64,000 nucleotides of DNA from Nemophila menziesii (GCA_029959085.1 JARWIR010000008.1:8866001-8930000), one strand, 5' to 3'; counted from the first letter of the stretch, positions 10,382 to 22,585 are shown. Notes: generated by a model not told the origin, from the sequence alone. Made by a program: numbers and translations.

Positions 10382-10745
10382 TTAATTGGTCTTATGAAAG
10401 TTTTTTACATTCTATCGACTTTTTTCAGGTCGGGAATCCATTGGCCGACTCCTTAGTCGATGATCTTAAGAATCTGGGAAAAGTTATTTACATTCAATCT
10501 AATTTTTTAGGTAGAGAATCCATTGGCCAATCCCCTAGTCGATGATCTTAGGGAACCAGGATTTTTAATCATTTTATCGACCTTTTCAAGTTGGGAATAC
10601 ATTGACCGACCCTTGATGGGAGCCAATAAAAGATTTTCATATTCTATTGAATTTTTCAAGTCTGGAATCCATTGGTCAACCCCATATTGGGAGCCAAGAA
10701 AAGTTTTTTACATTCTATCAACTCTTTCAACCCGAGAATCTTTAC
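10382..10745 (-). repeat. Roughly 100-bp tandem repeat in T 3' region
   Basis: Four degenerate units, each with a word like ACATTCTATCGACTTTTTCA followed by GGGAATCCATTGGCCGAC. A single homologous unit in the opposite orientation occurs at 29130-29300 downstream of the T' gag-protease, tying the two remnants to one family. Confidence 0.75.
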
Positions 10746-10849
10746 TTCGACATATCTGTTTGTTTTCTAGTATCTTAGAAACAACAAAATAAATACTATG
10801 ATGTGAGATATGATTATGGAGTGTTACAAGATCTTACATCCTTACCGTG

Positions 10850-11408
10850 ATTATGTTGTTGGTTTGATTATTTTTCCCAAGTGCTCTGCATTCTAGGGTT
10901 TAAATAGCTGTTTGCCATCCTCCTCGACTAATGTATAGGTTCCCAAATATATTTCCTTGATCACGACATATAGTTTTTCCCAATTGATTAAGATCTTTCC
11001 TACTTTGCATTTGTAGTGAACTCTCTCTTTTGTAATACCAAGTCCTTGATTTTTATGTTTTTTAAATGAAGCTTTTTGTTAAAGCTTGGACTACAACTAG
11101 TTTTGCTAGAGTTGATAGGAGATTGGCTTTTTCTCTCATTTTCTCTATGAGGTCCAATTTTCCTCATAAATTATCGCTATTGGTATTCAAGTTGAAATTG
11201 GCGAATTTTGAGCTGAGGGTGGTTATGACAATTGACAATACAGCCTTCCACGTATATACTTAACTGCAACGAGTTTCATTAGTAATCGTGTATACTATTA
11301 TTTGGTACCCCCATAATACCTCATGCAACACTTCTGGACATTTTTCTTATGCTGAACAATTTTTTATCTAACCCTCGAATGATGGTCCTATTACTGACTT
11401 CCACCAGT
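10850..11408 (-). pseudogene. Integrase C-terminal part of Tat-type element T
   Basis: Minus-strand conceptual translation gives VEVSNRTIIRGLDKKLFS just left of the solo LTR, matching the Tat motif (N)GQVEVTNRTI..GLK, which includes the catalytic Glu. It continues into a LIEKMRERANLL-like segment of the integrase C-terminus. Many stops and frame changes. The upstream half of the same gene resumes at 14600 after the inserted LTR. Confidence 0.75.
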
Positions 11409-12227
11409 TGGTGGGTCCTGGTGTGTTATTAAATTAAGTGCGAAAATAAAGGAACCACAATTACCGCAAGTGTACGGTTGTCCAAGTAATACTCCGATAA
11501 ACCGGGTTTCGTTCTCAGGGACGGATTAGGTTCAACTTCAGTATTAATCAGATAGCAAGAATAATTGTTTAACTAGAAAAGTAAATAATAGATTTTTGTT
11601 TGGTTTTCTTAAAACTAAATATGCAATAAAATAAAGACTAAACATATAACTAAAAAGAATTAATAAAGTAAAAGGACTAAATTCAGAGATGAGATATACT
11701 TGAGTCTCGCAAAGAATCCTCCTAACTAATATAATCTATGATATGTTTAAGGGTAGAATTGGTATTAGTATACTAGTCGGGACTCTAATATCTCCTAGCC
11801 CCCTGTCGGGTGGAACTAGGAGCTATCCTAAAGTACTATAAACACCTATATGGTCGAATATGCCTCTTTGGATGATATGATTTTACCACTTTGTTGGCAT
11901 ATAGCCTCCCTTAATAGGTTGTTTTAATGTGACAAATCCTCTTGTGTTTAGTGTGCTAATTATTCTTGTTATACATATTCTATCTTGCACTCTAATTCAT
12001 CAAAAAACACATTCTTTATCATTTAGATCAAAGCTCTATTGTTTTATCTTAAGAATCTAATTCTCATACAAATACTTTTAACCTTATCTTTGTGTACATT
12101 GAGAATTAGCTTTAGTGATCAACTACAAAGTTTATTAGAATGATGTTCTCTACAACTCTCGTGAAGAAGGTTTCCTGATCCGAGCATCATAGTAAAAGAT
12201 ATACTCACTAGAAGGTGTTTTAGACCT

Positions 12228-12372
12228 TTGGTGCGGTATACCGGAGTTTCTGTGCGGTACACCGCAGCCCACAGACTACACCACGGACCAGGGGGCTAGT
12301 CCGTCAGAAAGAAAGTGAATTAAGCAAGGTCAGTGCGGTACACCGCACCAACCCCGCGGTGCACCGCAGATT
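12228..12372 (+). repeat. GC-rich palindromes in copia-type LTR
   Basis: Four palindromic words: GCGGTATACCGG (12233-12244), TGCGGTACACCGCA (12253-12266 and 12334-12347) and GCGGTGCACCGC (12356-12367). A GGACCAGGGGGCTAGTCC element lies between them (12285-12302). The same three centre variants (GTATAC, GTACAC, GTGCAC) occur in the spacer of Athila-type element C. Confidence 0.85.
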
Positions 12373-12408
12373 AGGGTTTCCTGCAGCAAAATGAAGACAA
12401 AAGGAATA

Positions 12409-12483
12409 TATCCGTTGGGGATATTAATATATCCGTTGGAGACAAATCTTATGACCGTTGGGAGCATTTTGCAGCTATATATT
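12409..12483 (+). promoter_or_regulatory. Candidate copia LTR promoter: three CCGTTGG boxes and TATA box
   Basis: CCGTTGG occurs at 12412-12418, 12433-12439 and 12455-12461, just upstream of GCTATATATTG (12474-12483). The reverse complement CCAACGG holds the AACGG core of plant MYB/MSA-type sites. A transcriptional role is inferred from spacing. Confidence 0.45.
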
Positions 12484-14599
12484 GAAGGTCTTTCAAGGCT
12501 ACAATTACACCTTCAACCCATATACATTAAGGGGCTTAATTGTTATCATCCAAGAAGGTGTCAAGAGCTATAATTGTCATATCTACTCATTCAAGGAGTA
12601 AATCAAAGGAGCTTCAAAGTTATTATCAACTCAAGAGAAGTTTTAAGCTTATAGTTATATCATCTCTTTAGGAGTTCATTAGCAAAGTTGTTTCACCCTT
12701 TAAACACTTTGTATTTATCCTCTTAAGTCTAGTTCTTGTAATAGATAGATTAAGAGAGAATTTGAGTATCGAGAGTATACTCGGTGTCCTTGTGTTGTGA
12801 TTACACAAGAGTTTCCTTCGTGGTTTCGAAGAGGTTGTCCTTCGTGTTATCGAAGAGGTTGTAAGGGTTATTGTGTTCTCGACCCGGTTAAGAGAGACAC
12901 GGGAGCTTAGTGAAAAGCTTGAAATCCTAAGGAGACTTCCTTAGGTAGTGGATGTAGGGAAACCGAACCACTATAAATCGTGTGTATCTTTCTATCCCTA
13001 CTCTATTTACTTTCCGCACTTTATATGTTTGATAATATGCTAGTATGAATATTGTGATATTGATTATCTAGTTTATCTAACATATTGTCATCTAGAGTAG
13101 TAAGAGATTAGAAACTCGTTTTACTTGTATCACTTATATATCGAACCTCTTAGCTTATCCATTGTATGATCCCTTAGGAGTTTGATATATTAGTTGACTT
13201 AGAAGTTTCTTTCTTAAACTTATAATTGTCCACGAGATTTTTAATTAGGCATTAATCTTATTAGTAATCCTATTCACCCCCTCTCTAGGACTTTCACACT
13301 TTGGCTATGTAACTAGTTAAGCCTGTCGGTCAATAACGGACATTACACGGGTATTACCTAGATCTGTATTCAAACCCCCCTGTCGGATGATCACTTCGCC
13401 ACTAAAGTGAATAGCCCAAATACTAAAAGCTATTTCTAGTTGTACCGAAAAAAAATAGTGATTAAGAACAAAGTAATATCCAATATCTAAGACCTAATTC
13501 AATTTAAATCATAACAATCCCAAATTCAAAACAAAGATTAAATTAATTAGGGTTCATCCCTTTATTGCGATTCTCAAGTATATTAAAGTTTAGCTCATGA
13601 TAAATTTAAAGACTGAAATTAAATAGAAAGACATCATATTCAATTACAGAAAAGAAATATATAACCTAAGGGTTTGGTTGGCTGTTGTGGAAGAATAGAA
13701 TTCCTCCAGCTCTACCTTCTCCTCTGCCTTCTTGCTCTGAAGTGGTTGACTCTCTCTCTAAGGTTATTATAAATTGAAGAACATATTAGAGGTACTGAAT
13801 AATGAGGTCTAAGAGGTGTATTTATAGGTGTTAGCAAGCCCCAGGTCGAATTACTTGGAGTGGAAGACAAGTCAAGAACTCTTAAATTCGTAGCCCTAAA
13901 ATCTAGGAAATGTAAGATTATGTTGCTGATTTGTTTTGGTCATATCTTCTTCAATACTTATCCGTTTGAGGCATTCCAATATATGAAACTGCTTGTCTCA
14001 GAAAGAGCTTTCCATTGGTGCAGACAACTTGCCCAAATTCCTAGTCAATCTTAAGTTATGGACTCATCTTTGAAACGTGGCTTCAGATTTATTATGTAGC
14101 TTTATCTTTTCCTTCTTTGCATATATCTTTCCTTAATCTTCTTATTTCTATGTAAATCTTCTTTCATTTACTTCTTTAACTCGACTTGGTCTCTAATTAC
14201 CATATATCTTTTAAAGTTTCACAATAAATAAATAATTAATCTGCATATGCTTTAAAAACAATAAATCTATAATTCAATAAATATAAATAAGAAAGTGTAC
14301 TCTAAAAATAGAAACTCGAGTAAAAGTAATTCCTAACACACTAAAATACCCTAAGACTTTAATTCTCAATTCTCCTCCTTGGATTGGTCTTTCATGAAAT
14401 TAAAGAACCTACTAACTTTACACTAAAAACAATCAAATTTACGCACAAAAGCTCATAAAACGCAAATAGTCAATTTCCAAGGGGAGAAAGTGCAATATTA
14501 TTAAATACGCATAAAAGTCTATCAAATAAGTCATTTATTCACCTAAAAGGATGTCTCCAAAAGGCTAATAATTAGAACAAATAGGGAGACATCACCAGT

Positions 14600-15150
14600 C
14601 TATTACACCGCGGCATACAACCGAGGAATGTGAAAGTCTTACCCCTGCTTTTTCACATTGTGTTTGGAAATGAGTGGACACAAATTAAGTTGTATGGTCG
14701 GTTTATATCATGTATGTTACCCCATATCGACATATGATAGTATTCCATTGAATAGATACTACTTTGGCCTCAACCCACCGAGTGAACTTATCTACCGCTA
14801 TGTATATAAATTTCTTTTGAGTTGTGCTTGACGGTATAGGCTCAATAATGTCTAACCCCCATTGTAAAAAAGGTCAAGGAATTGAGATGGGTATCAAATC
14901 TTTTTCTGATTTTCTTTGTATTGGGTTATGTTTTTGGTATGTCCGATACGATTTTACCAATTCCCAGGCATTTTTCATTATTTTCGCGAAATTAACCCTT
15001 CCTGATCATTTTCTCGCCAGAGACCTGTACCGATATTATTTCTGCATACTCACCTGATCATTTATTTGAGCATGTTTTATCCTTCCTCGATTCCTACACA
15101 TGTCAAAAGAGGCCCTTCACATGTTATTTAATATAAATATGTACTTCTAA
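14600..15150 (-). pseudogene. Integrase core of Tat-type element T
   Basis: Minus-strand translation shows WELVKSYRTYQKHNP (zinc-binding end, Cys residues mutated), then PRPFLQWGLDIIEPIPS with the first catalytic Asp and FIYIAVDKFTRWVEAKVV, then a TDHTT-like remnant of the second Asp motif. These words are characteristic of Tat/Ogre-lineage integrase (QWGMDI..VDYFSKWVEAE). Several stops. The Glu motif lies across the inserted LTR, at about 11400. Confidence 0.8.
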
Positions 15151-15458
15151 TTATGAATCATTTTGCTCGGGAAATAAGAGCTCGAGCTTGCTTTCTATCC
15201 TTGGGAAAAATTCCATCCCTGATATATGCTATAATTTCACCCATCTAGATTTTTTCATTATCTATGAGGAATATCTCTTCTTATTGGATTATAGAAACAC
15301 AAGATCGATCAACTCATTGTAGGGTTATACCTTTGGTGACTTGATTATTTATTGACATTCGGGCTAAAGTATCGACTCGCGTATTCTTTGTTCTCGAAAC
15401 ATGAATCATTTACAAGATTCAGATATGATCCTTAAGTTATTAATCTTTCCTTGATATG
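15151..15458 (-). pseudogene. RNase H-integrase linker of T, cut by a solo LTR
   Basis: Highly decayed coding remnant on the minus strand. Fitting a 5-bp duplication at the solo LTR, the frame KMVEY at 17150 continues as GKINNL here, like the Tat RNase H end (KMVKYLGKVKELI). Little else is recognisable. Confidence 0.5.
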
Positions 15459-15995
15459 TGATGTCTCAATCTATTAGTCACGAGACATCATTTAGGCTCA
15501 TTATGGGCTTAGTTGAGGGATTTCCCCTGTTATTTGATATATTCTTGTTTCTTGTCTAGTTTTGGAAATTTATTACTTTTAGAGCATTTTAGGTGTAATT
15601 TGTGTGTCAAGTGGAAAAATATTAGGTACAAGGATGATATTAGGTTCCAAATCATGGATAATAAGTCGAGAAAAGAAGATCAAATTGAAAACCAAGAGTT
15701 AAAGGACAAAAGAAGCCATTTTTAGAAAGTGCAAGAGCTGCGGGATTTACATAGTGAATTGTTTATAGTTCCATGTGATTTTGAAAAAGAATTTAGAGGA
15801 TCCATTTTATATGCAAATATTACTCTGAGTTAGGAACACGTGACCGCTGACAGTTTATGATTTGGAGATGTAACAAACAAGTTATTGATTTCATAGTTGG
15901 CATGACTCGAACGAGTTCACTTTTGGGAAGGAAACGTTCTTTAAGGTGGACTAGGTCATTTAAATCTACCACATGAACCATAAAACACCCATGAG

Positions 15996-15997
<2 letters not shown>

Positions 15998-16051
<54 letters not shown>
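15998..16051. repeat. (AT)n microsatellite in solo LTR
   Basis: About 27 AT units directly following GAGCCT, at the place where other LTRs of the family have their TATA box. Confidence 0.95.
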
Positions 16052-16054
<3 letters not shown>

Positions 16055-16105
16055 CAGTATTTGACTTTAGAAATAGGTCCTTGCCTTTATTTTATTCAGA
16101 AGATC

Positions 16106-16233
<128 letters not shown>

Positions 16234-17152
16234 GACGACAACATAAGTTGGAGCTTCACAACAACACTTGTGCATCATTGCACCACTACCATTAGGGTAA
16301 ACTGTGTTAGATTCCTAGCTTAACTATGTTTCTAATCTTTTTGCTCTTTAATTCTAAATCTGTTATCATGAACTAAACATTCCATAGTTTGGGTTTGCAC
16401 TTTGTATAAACCCTAGATTACTATGTTGTTATTTTAATGTTATTCAGGAATTCTTTTTAATTGCTTTGAGCTTGGATTTATAATTGTATTATGAATGAAT
16501 TTAATTAAACTTGCTGGAGACTGTACACATCTAGTTTGACCTAAGTTACCTATAATGTCACCCTGAAGGGGGTTATAGGGACTGAAACAGTTCATAATCG
16601 TCTAGTGTGCGGTAGTGAACTTGACGAGCTTGCATTACTAGATAGTCATTAGGATAGAAATTATTCACTGATCATTGCGTAGGGTCCCCTTTCCCAAGTT
16701 CCCTAGTAGTGTTGAAGATGCCTCCTAAGCTACCCTGACAGGAGTTAGAAGGATTATAAAATCCTAACTATTTATATTACTCAATTCACCTTATACACTG
16801 AATAACGATTTAGTAAGATAGGTACAAACTTACGAACCTAAGTTATATCTCATCTCCATTCTTAATCACATTAGCTATTTTCATTAGTTTAATATTATTT
16901 ATTGCATTTCGTTATTAATTATAAAACCAAACAAATATTCCTTTTATTTATGTTTTAGTTTAAACAAATAATTTTATTTACACTTATATCTGAACACAAG
17001 GTTGAGCTAACTGATAAATACTTAAGAACGAACTTTTACTTATTTAACTATTACTTGCGAATAATCCATGCAATTATGGAGAGTTTATCATGGGTTCTTC
17101 CACGTCGTGTGTGATTTTATTATCCTTATTTTATCACACCCTGAGCCCACCA

Positions 17153-17788
17153 ATACTCTACCATTTTTTTGGACCTGAGCCATATACGCTAGACTTATCT
17201 ACTTGGAAACTAGTTGAGAGTCTGTGTATAATTTACCTTCCTTATTTCTAATATGATTGCTGCTTTTACTCCCGTTAAGAGCACTTCATAAGATGTAGTT
17301 ATTTCTATCGGGATCGATGAGTAAAAGTCTTGCAGCACTCCCTTCTTTTCCTCAGGCCCATCCACTTTGATTACCCAACTTCTCCATCATCCACTTCCAT
17401 TTGTTTGGGTTCGTTCGGTACAGTGATTTCAACTAAAAAAAAATCTGATAATGCCTGCGCTTTTATTGCAGCTCGTTGCTCAAAAGTTATATCATACTTT
17501 CTTAATTCAATGGAACATTTTACTAAGCGACCTAACACTTCACTTTTTGATAAAACTTGTCTCATGGGGAAATTTGTAAACACTTTTATCTGATGCGCTT
17601 CAAAATAATGTTTTAATTTTATGGCCGAGTGTATGGGAGCTAGGGAAATTTTCCGGATCGATGGGTAATGCGCCTCATATCCTAGAAATCTCTTGGAGAT
17701 GTAATATATCGGCATTTGTACTCCTACTTCTCAAATTAATACCGATGATATGGCTCTTGGTTAGCCGAAAGGCACATGAGTAAAGTCT
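17153..17788 (-). pseudogene. RT end and RNase H of Tat-type element T
   Basis: The open frame 17715-17371 (114 aa) reads MPIYYISKRFLGYEAHYPSI, then LKHYFEAHQIKVFTNFPMRQ and ELRKYDITFEQRAAIKAQAL, the connection/RNase H segment of Tat-lineage pol. Upstream (to 17788) GETLLMCLS-like RT-end sequence is readable across a TGA stop. Downstream to 17153 the RNase H domain continues with stops (SYEVLLTGVKAAI). Element E cuts it at 17789. Confidence 0.85.
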
Positions 17789-19353
17789 TGATGGGTCTTT
17801 GGGTGTTATAAAATAATCCAATAAAAGTAAAGGACCCACAGACCGCAAGTGTACGGTTATCCAAGTAATACTCCGATAAATCGGTTTTCATTCTCAGGAG
17901 CGGATAGTTGTAACTCTGGTATTAATCAACTTAGTAGAGATAATTGTTAAAACAAAAAAGTAAAATATGATAAGATTAATGTTTGGTTTTGATTTATAAC
18001 TAATGATGCAAGGAAGTATAATAATTAAATGCTAAGTGAAATAAAATAATGAAAGTAAAAAGATGTAGACACAGAGATAAGAGATGTACTTGAGTATCGC
18101 AAGCGAATCCACCTAAGTTAATGTTCTGTTTAAGGGTAAAGTTGGTATTTAAATATTAGTCGGGACACTAAATTCTCCTAGCCCCCTGTCGGGTGGACCT
18201 AGGAGGTATCCTACATTAAGACAAGCCCCTCTAAGGTAGCAAGTTTACTTACGGATGTGAAGATCTTTACCTTTTTGGCTATGTTATTAGTCAAGCTCGT
18301 CAGTCAATAACGGACATCACACGAATATTACCTATTTCTGTAATTGAACCCCCCCCTTTTCGGATGATCACTTCGCCACTAAAGTGAATAGCCCAATTAC
18401 TAAAACCTATTTCTATTTGTACCGAAAATAAATAGTAAACAAGAACAAAATAATACCCAATATTAAATACACACCTTAGATTAAATTGAAATCCCAAATT
18501 CAGAAACATAAATGAATTAACTAGGATTTCAACCCGTTTATTACGATTTTCAAGTACTAAAGAATTTAGCTCATGTCTGAATTAAAAAGTGAAAATAAAT
18601 AAATAAAATACATGTTCCTAAATTACGAAAAAGAAATAAAGAACCTAAAGTTTGGGTTGGTTGTTGTTGGAAGAATTGAATTCCTCCAGCTCTAGCTTTC
18701 TCTGCCTTTTTACTATGACTTGGAAATAATGAAGCGTAGAATTGAATTGTATGAAGTGTGTGTTAAAAAGAGGTATAAAAGCCTATTTATATAGCTGAAA
18801 TCCGGAATGGGTTTTTACTTAGTAATATTAGGTCAAAATATAAAAAGCCTAAGTCCATCTTTAAGAATCGCGAAACTGTTGTACAACCTATAGTAAAACG
18901 GCTGTAACTTTTGTGTTTCAAGTCCAAATCACCTAATGCTAGTCCCCAAATCTTCCTAACTCAAAGGCACAACTTTCTTATTTCAGGTCTCCAAGGCTAA
19001 ATGAGTGCCGAATGGCTCAAAATCAGCAATTAGTAACAACTTTCCAGATTTTCATCTCTTTTAGTCAACTCTTCGGGAAATCTTTTCTTGCTTTTGACTC
19101 CTCCACTTGATCTGAGACTTTAATTCTCACTCTCCTCCTTATCTTGGTGCTCCATAACATCCGTGAACCTAAAAACTTTATACTAAAAACAAACAAATTA
19201 ACGTACAAAAGCTCTAAGAATGACATATAATAATTCTAAGGGGAGAAAATGCAATATAACGAAATAAGCATAAAAGTCTATCAAATAAGTCTAATATTCA
19301 CCCAAAATGATGTCTCCTAAGTGCATTTATTTAGAACAAAACGGGAGACATCA
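17789..19353 (-). repeat. 3' LTR of element E
   Basis: 1565 bp, minus strand TGATGTCTCC at 19353, ending at TGATGGGTC (17789). Inner inverted copy of the terminal motif at 19308-19317. TATA-like CTATATAAATAG at 18783-18794. It inserted into the RT-RNase H border of T. Confidence 0.85.
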
Positions 19354-19367
19354 AGACCCCAAACTCA
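19354..19367 (-). promoter_or_regulatory. Polypurine tract of element E
   Basis: Minus strand TGAGTTTGGGGTCT immediately upstream of the LTR TGATG; this is the plus-strand primer site. The same word recurs inside the element. Confidence 0.85.
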
Positions 19368-19936
19368 AACCTTTGTCGTCCCGATAAAGTAAAATAAAAA
19401 CAAAGGCATTAGGTGAACGTAAAAATGCAGAGTCTAGTTAATAACACCCAAAGCATAACTTAAAACAAATCTCATATAGTATGACCTAGGAATTAATATA
19501 CACATACACCTATCATGAAAAATCAGACCCAAATAATATCGATCCAAAATTAATTTCACAATGCTAAAAGGTTACACTTACTACTTATCTCAAGATGGTG
19601 GCTATAGGGTACTCATCGATCCTCACTTATTTTGAACGCTCCAATTAGCATACTCTCTATTAGCTGAATTATGAATCCACTATGTATCTAGGAATCACGA
19701 GGACTTTACGGTTTTAGCGTAGGCTAAGGGACGGTATGGTATGTATATTTGTTAAATTTGAAGTGATCTTTTGGCGCTCTCCTCACTTACCATCAACAAA
19801 CTTTCCAAGAGCTTGATTTTACACTCGAATATATTCTCACTCAACCAATTTTGCGCACTAATTTAGCGCCCCCAAATTAACCAATAAGCACTAAAGATGA
19901 ATTCTAAACTTCCACTTTGCCGGTTACTTTAACTAT

Positions 19937-20009
<73 letters not shown>

Positions 20010-20968
20010 TATTTTTCTGTATAAGATATCCCTGACCATCATTTTGATGTGAATGGACATGTCTCTTATATTCTTTTTTTCTTTTCTTTTTTTTTCAAAG
20101 ACCACAGTAAAGGGTTACAAATAATACATCATCAAAAATTGTGTATAGATACAAACGCATAAAAAAATTCCCTCCCAATATAATTTCCCAATCATGAAAC
20201 CCACCATCCCAAACTCAAGCTCAAGACATGAAGTCTCAGGATCATGATTCAAATGCGGGTCATATGGAAATGCCAAATAAATTAAGGAGATATTGGCTTA
20301 TATCGTGGCGACAAAAGAAAGGCTGAAAGGCTAAAAATAGGGCTAAGAAGGATAATATTCAATTAAGGGATAGAAAGCTAAAAAATTTCAAATGGCTATC
20401 AAAGAACCGCCTCTATCATTTTCCTATTTACATAGCTCGCCTCTAGTTCATACCTAAGTGGGTTCTCTACTCATTCAGATCTCACGTTCGACAAACCACT
20501 CATTTTCCTTTACAATTTTACTTCTTTTGCATTGTTCATTAATTTTTCCTATCAATTACCTATTGTTTGCATGCAATCAAAGTGCGTTTTACACTAACTC
20601 CTAAGGTCTACTATTTTCTATCATAAATTCATAAAAAAATGCTTAATGGGGACATTTAAAATACTCTACAGTCAAACACAACCCTTAAATCAATTTTATT
20701 GAAAGCAGTAAAACAAATAACACATAAAACTGGGATGAGGCAACGAACCCCACCCCAAACTCAAAAATGAGTCTTGTCCCCACGACTCGTAAAGACTCAA
20801 TAAAGAAATTAAACTATTATACACTACTAAATGAGAAAAGGATAGGAAACATATCTGGATCGGCACTAGGCCGATTACATGTGGTGTTGTGTCGAGGTTA
20901 TGAAGTCTTCTATGTCACGATGTATAGATCATACACCGTGGAATTCATCTTCTATAAAGTGTGTTTCA
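19368..20968 (-). other. Long 3' noncoding region of element E
   Basis: Between the small ORF and the polypurine tract. It has two more GAGTTTGGGGT-like motifs (20207-20220 and 20752-20766), an (AT)n microsatellite (19941-20009) and a conserved GAGTCGTGGGGAC word (about 20775). It is collinear with 50986-52790 of element D and 35580-37085 of element C. No coding capacity seen. Confidence 0.7.
19941..20009. repeat. (AT)n/(AC)n microsatellite in element E
   Basis: About 30 AT units followed by a short AC run. Confidence 0.95.
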
Positions 20969-21109
20969 TCAACTCGAAATCATGTCTCCTTTAATAATCA
21001 TATCCTCCTGGCCCTCTAAATCATCACCTTTTCTACGAGAATTTTCCATCAACACCCAAATTTCTTTTCTCTTCATGTTCTTTGTACCTTTTCCAACCTT
21101 CATGGTCAT
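20969..21109 (-). pseudogene. Small ORF of element E at the env-like position
   Basis: Minus-strand ATG at 21109 gives a 46-aa basic peptide starting MTMKVGKGTKNMKRKEIW with an acidic middle, ending at a TGA. Downstream translation past the stop resembles the D ORF at 52990-52793 (TVYDLYIVT, then NTTCNRPS). The family probably had an ORF of about 100 codons, now broken. No similarity to a known enzyme. Confidence 0.5.
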
Positions 21110-21479
21110 CCTCGATGACACCAAGCTCAAGGCTTCAATACCGCCCAAAAGTTTTTGATGAAATTAGTGACTTTGGTGTTCTTGAAGGTGTATGAATATG
21201 GAATTATGTTGCGTTCTGAGATGGGTAATAATATCTCCAGGTTTGGGAAAGGTTTGATGGATAACTTTAAGCTTTGGTGAAGATAAAAATTTGGATTGAA
21301 ATGTGAATTCTTTGGTGTTTCGGAAGGATTTATGGTATGATTGAATGTTTGTATGATGTATGGAGGGAAGGTTTGATGTTGTTTTGGTGTTTTGATGGTG
21401 GGTTGCAGGTATTTAATGAGTTTTTATTTGTCTATAATGATATCTTGCATGAGAGGCTAGGTTAAAAGGTGAGAAATTA

Positions 21480-21700
21480 GGCTGAAGGTTTAGGTTAGAA
21501 AAAAAGTTCGCGGCGCTAACCGGTATACCAGTGGTTTCGGCCGGTAAGCCGGTGGTGACCGTCGTCGCTTTTGACGACACGATTTCGCTAAAGACCTCTC
21601 GGCTTTGAACCTGATTTCGTGACCATTGTCACGGTTTTTGGACGGAGCGGTATAACAGCCATATGACCGGCTAGCCGGTCCGTATAGGTCCCTTTTACCA
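21480..21700 (-). repeat. GC-rich spacer of element E
   Basis: A local GC island with CCGGTATACC (21520-21529), GCCGGTAAGCCGGT (about 21540-21553) and ACCGGCTAGCCGGT (about 21666-21679). It has the same relative position as the arrays in A, C, D and G, between the integrase fragment and the small ORF. Confidence 0.75.
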
Positions 21701-21933
21701 TTTAAACACTCAAAAACTTTGTCTCAACCTGTTTTAACCCCAAACTCAAAGATTTTAACACCTGTAAATCATCAAAAACACTACACCTTTCTAATTTCTT
21801 ATATTTAAACACTAATACATCTAACGTAATCTAATTTATACTAATAAATTATTGGACATGAAAGCAATAAACTAATATACAATTGAAATGGCTTTTGTTT
21901 AATGTCGTTAAGCTCAACAGGTTACCTCCGATA

Positions 21934-22131
21934 TCACTTCTTAACATAACCTCCCCAGTAGTGAGTGAGGTTATCAACATTTGCTATGCGGGATTTGCAA
22001 CCCTTGGCTCTTATTCCAGCAAGTTTCTCCGAGATAACCTTTGTGACCATGAATGGTCCTAGCCAATAACTCTTGGATTCACACGCTTTAGGAAGAGGGT
22101 CAGGCTTTTTCATTGCGACTTCTTCGCCCAC
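21934..22131 (-). pseudogene. Integrase C-terminal (GPY/F-like) fragment of element E
   Basis: A 65-aa frame with WLGPFMVTKVISEKLAGI, the GPY/F module that in retroelement integrases follows the catalytic core, and a C-terminus unlike that of element A. The frame opens out of deleted sequence, so the Met is not a native start. It is followed by the family-typical GTTGAGCTTAACGACATTAA (about 21903-21922). Confidence 0.6.
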
Positions 22132-22585
22132 TCTGAACTCCTTTTTCTTTCTTTATTTCTTAGGTTCTTTTGGAACCTTCATGGCACGTGCCTTATATTT
22201 ATTCTTTGCATGATCAAGGTGTGGACTTCCCTTAGGATATGGAGGATCTTTATTTGGTGGTTTATTTTTTAGCTCTCTTTCCTCCATTCATAGAGATGCC
22301 ACAACCTTTGTTGGATATTTCTCTACTTGTTCAATTACATCCAACCGGGAAGCATTCCTCCTTGGAATCTGGGAACTTCATTAGCCTAAACACGTTGAAC
22401 TTTACCTCCTCGTCTTGGATATGCATGATTAATTCTCCATTCTCTACATCAATAAGAGTTTGCCACGTGGCTAGGAATGGTCTTCACAAGATAATGGGGA
22501 CATTCCTATCCGCGTAATCAAGCATAATAAAATCAACAAGAAAAATTAAGGTACTTGCCTTGATGAGGACATCTTTTATTCTTCC

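Larger units (their letters stand above)
9372..10800 (-). other. 3' noncoding region of Tat-type element T with tandem repeats
   Basis: Lies downstream of the T integrase on the minus strand and is cut at 9372 by element A. Tat-lineage elements typically have long 3' untranslated regions with tandem repeats, and two arrays are visible here. I could not identify a clear polypurine tract or LTR of T between 9372 and 9850. Confidence 0.55.
11892..13296 (+). mobile_element. Ty1/copia-type solo LTR (SIRE-like), nested in the Athila-type solo LTR
   Basis: 1405 bp, starting TGTTGGCATATAGCC and ending CTAGGACTTTCA, flanked by CACTT at 11887-11891 and 13297-13301. The TGTTGG start and the ending CCTATTCACCCCCTCT..CTTTCA are typical of plant copia LTRs. 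Orientation (plus) is supported by a TATA box at 12474-12483. No primer site or coding follows, so it is a solo LTR. It contains a GC-rich palindrome block (12228-12372). Confidence 0.85.
11409..14594 (-). mobile_element. Athila-type solo LTR in T, with nested copia-type LTR
   Basis: Minus strand TGATGTCTCC-like start (GGAGACATCA at 14585-14594) and GGACCCACCA end (11409). Both sides carry CCAGT (11404-11408 and 14595-14599), a perfect 5-bp target duplication, so this is a solo LTR left by LTR-LTR recombination. It interrupts the T integrase just before the VEVSNR motif. Without the nested element it is about 1.78 kb, some 200 bp longer than the related D and E LTRs because of sequence near 13800-14050. 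Confidence 0.88.
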
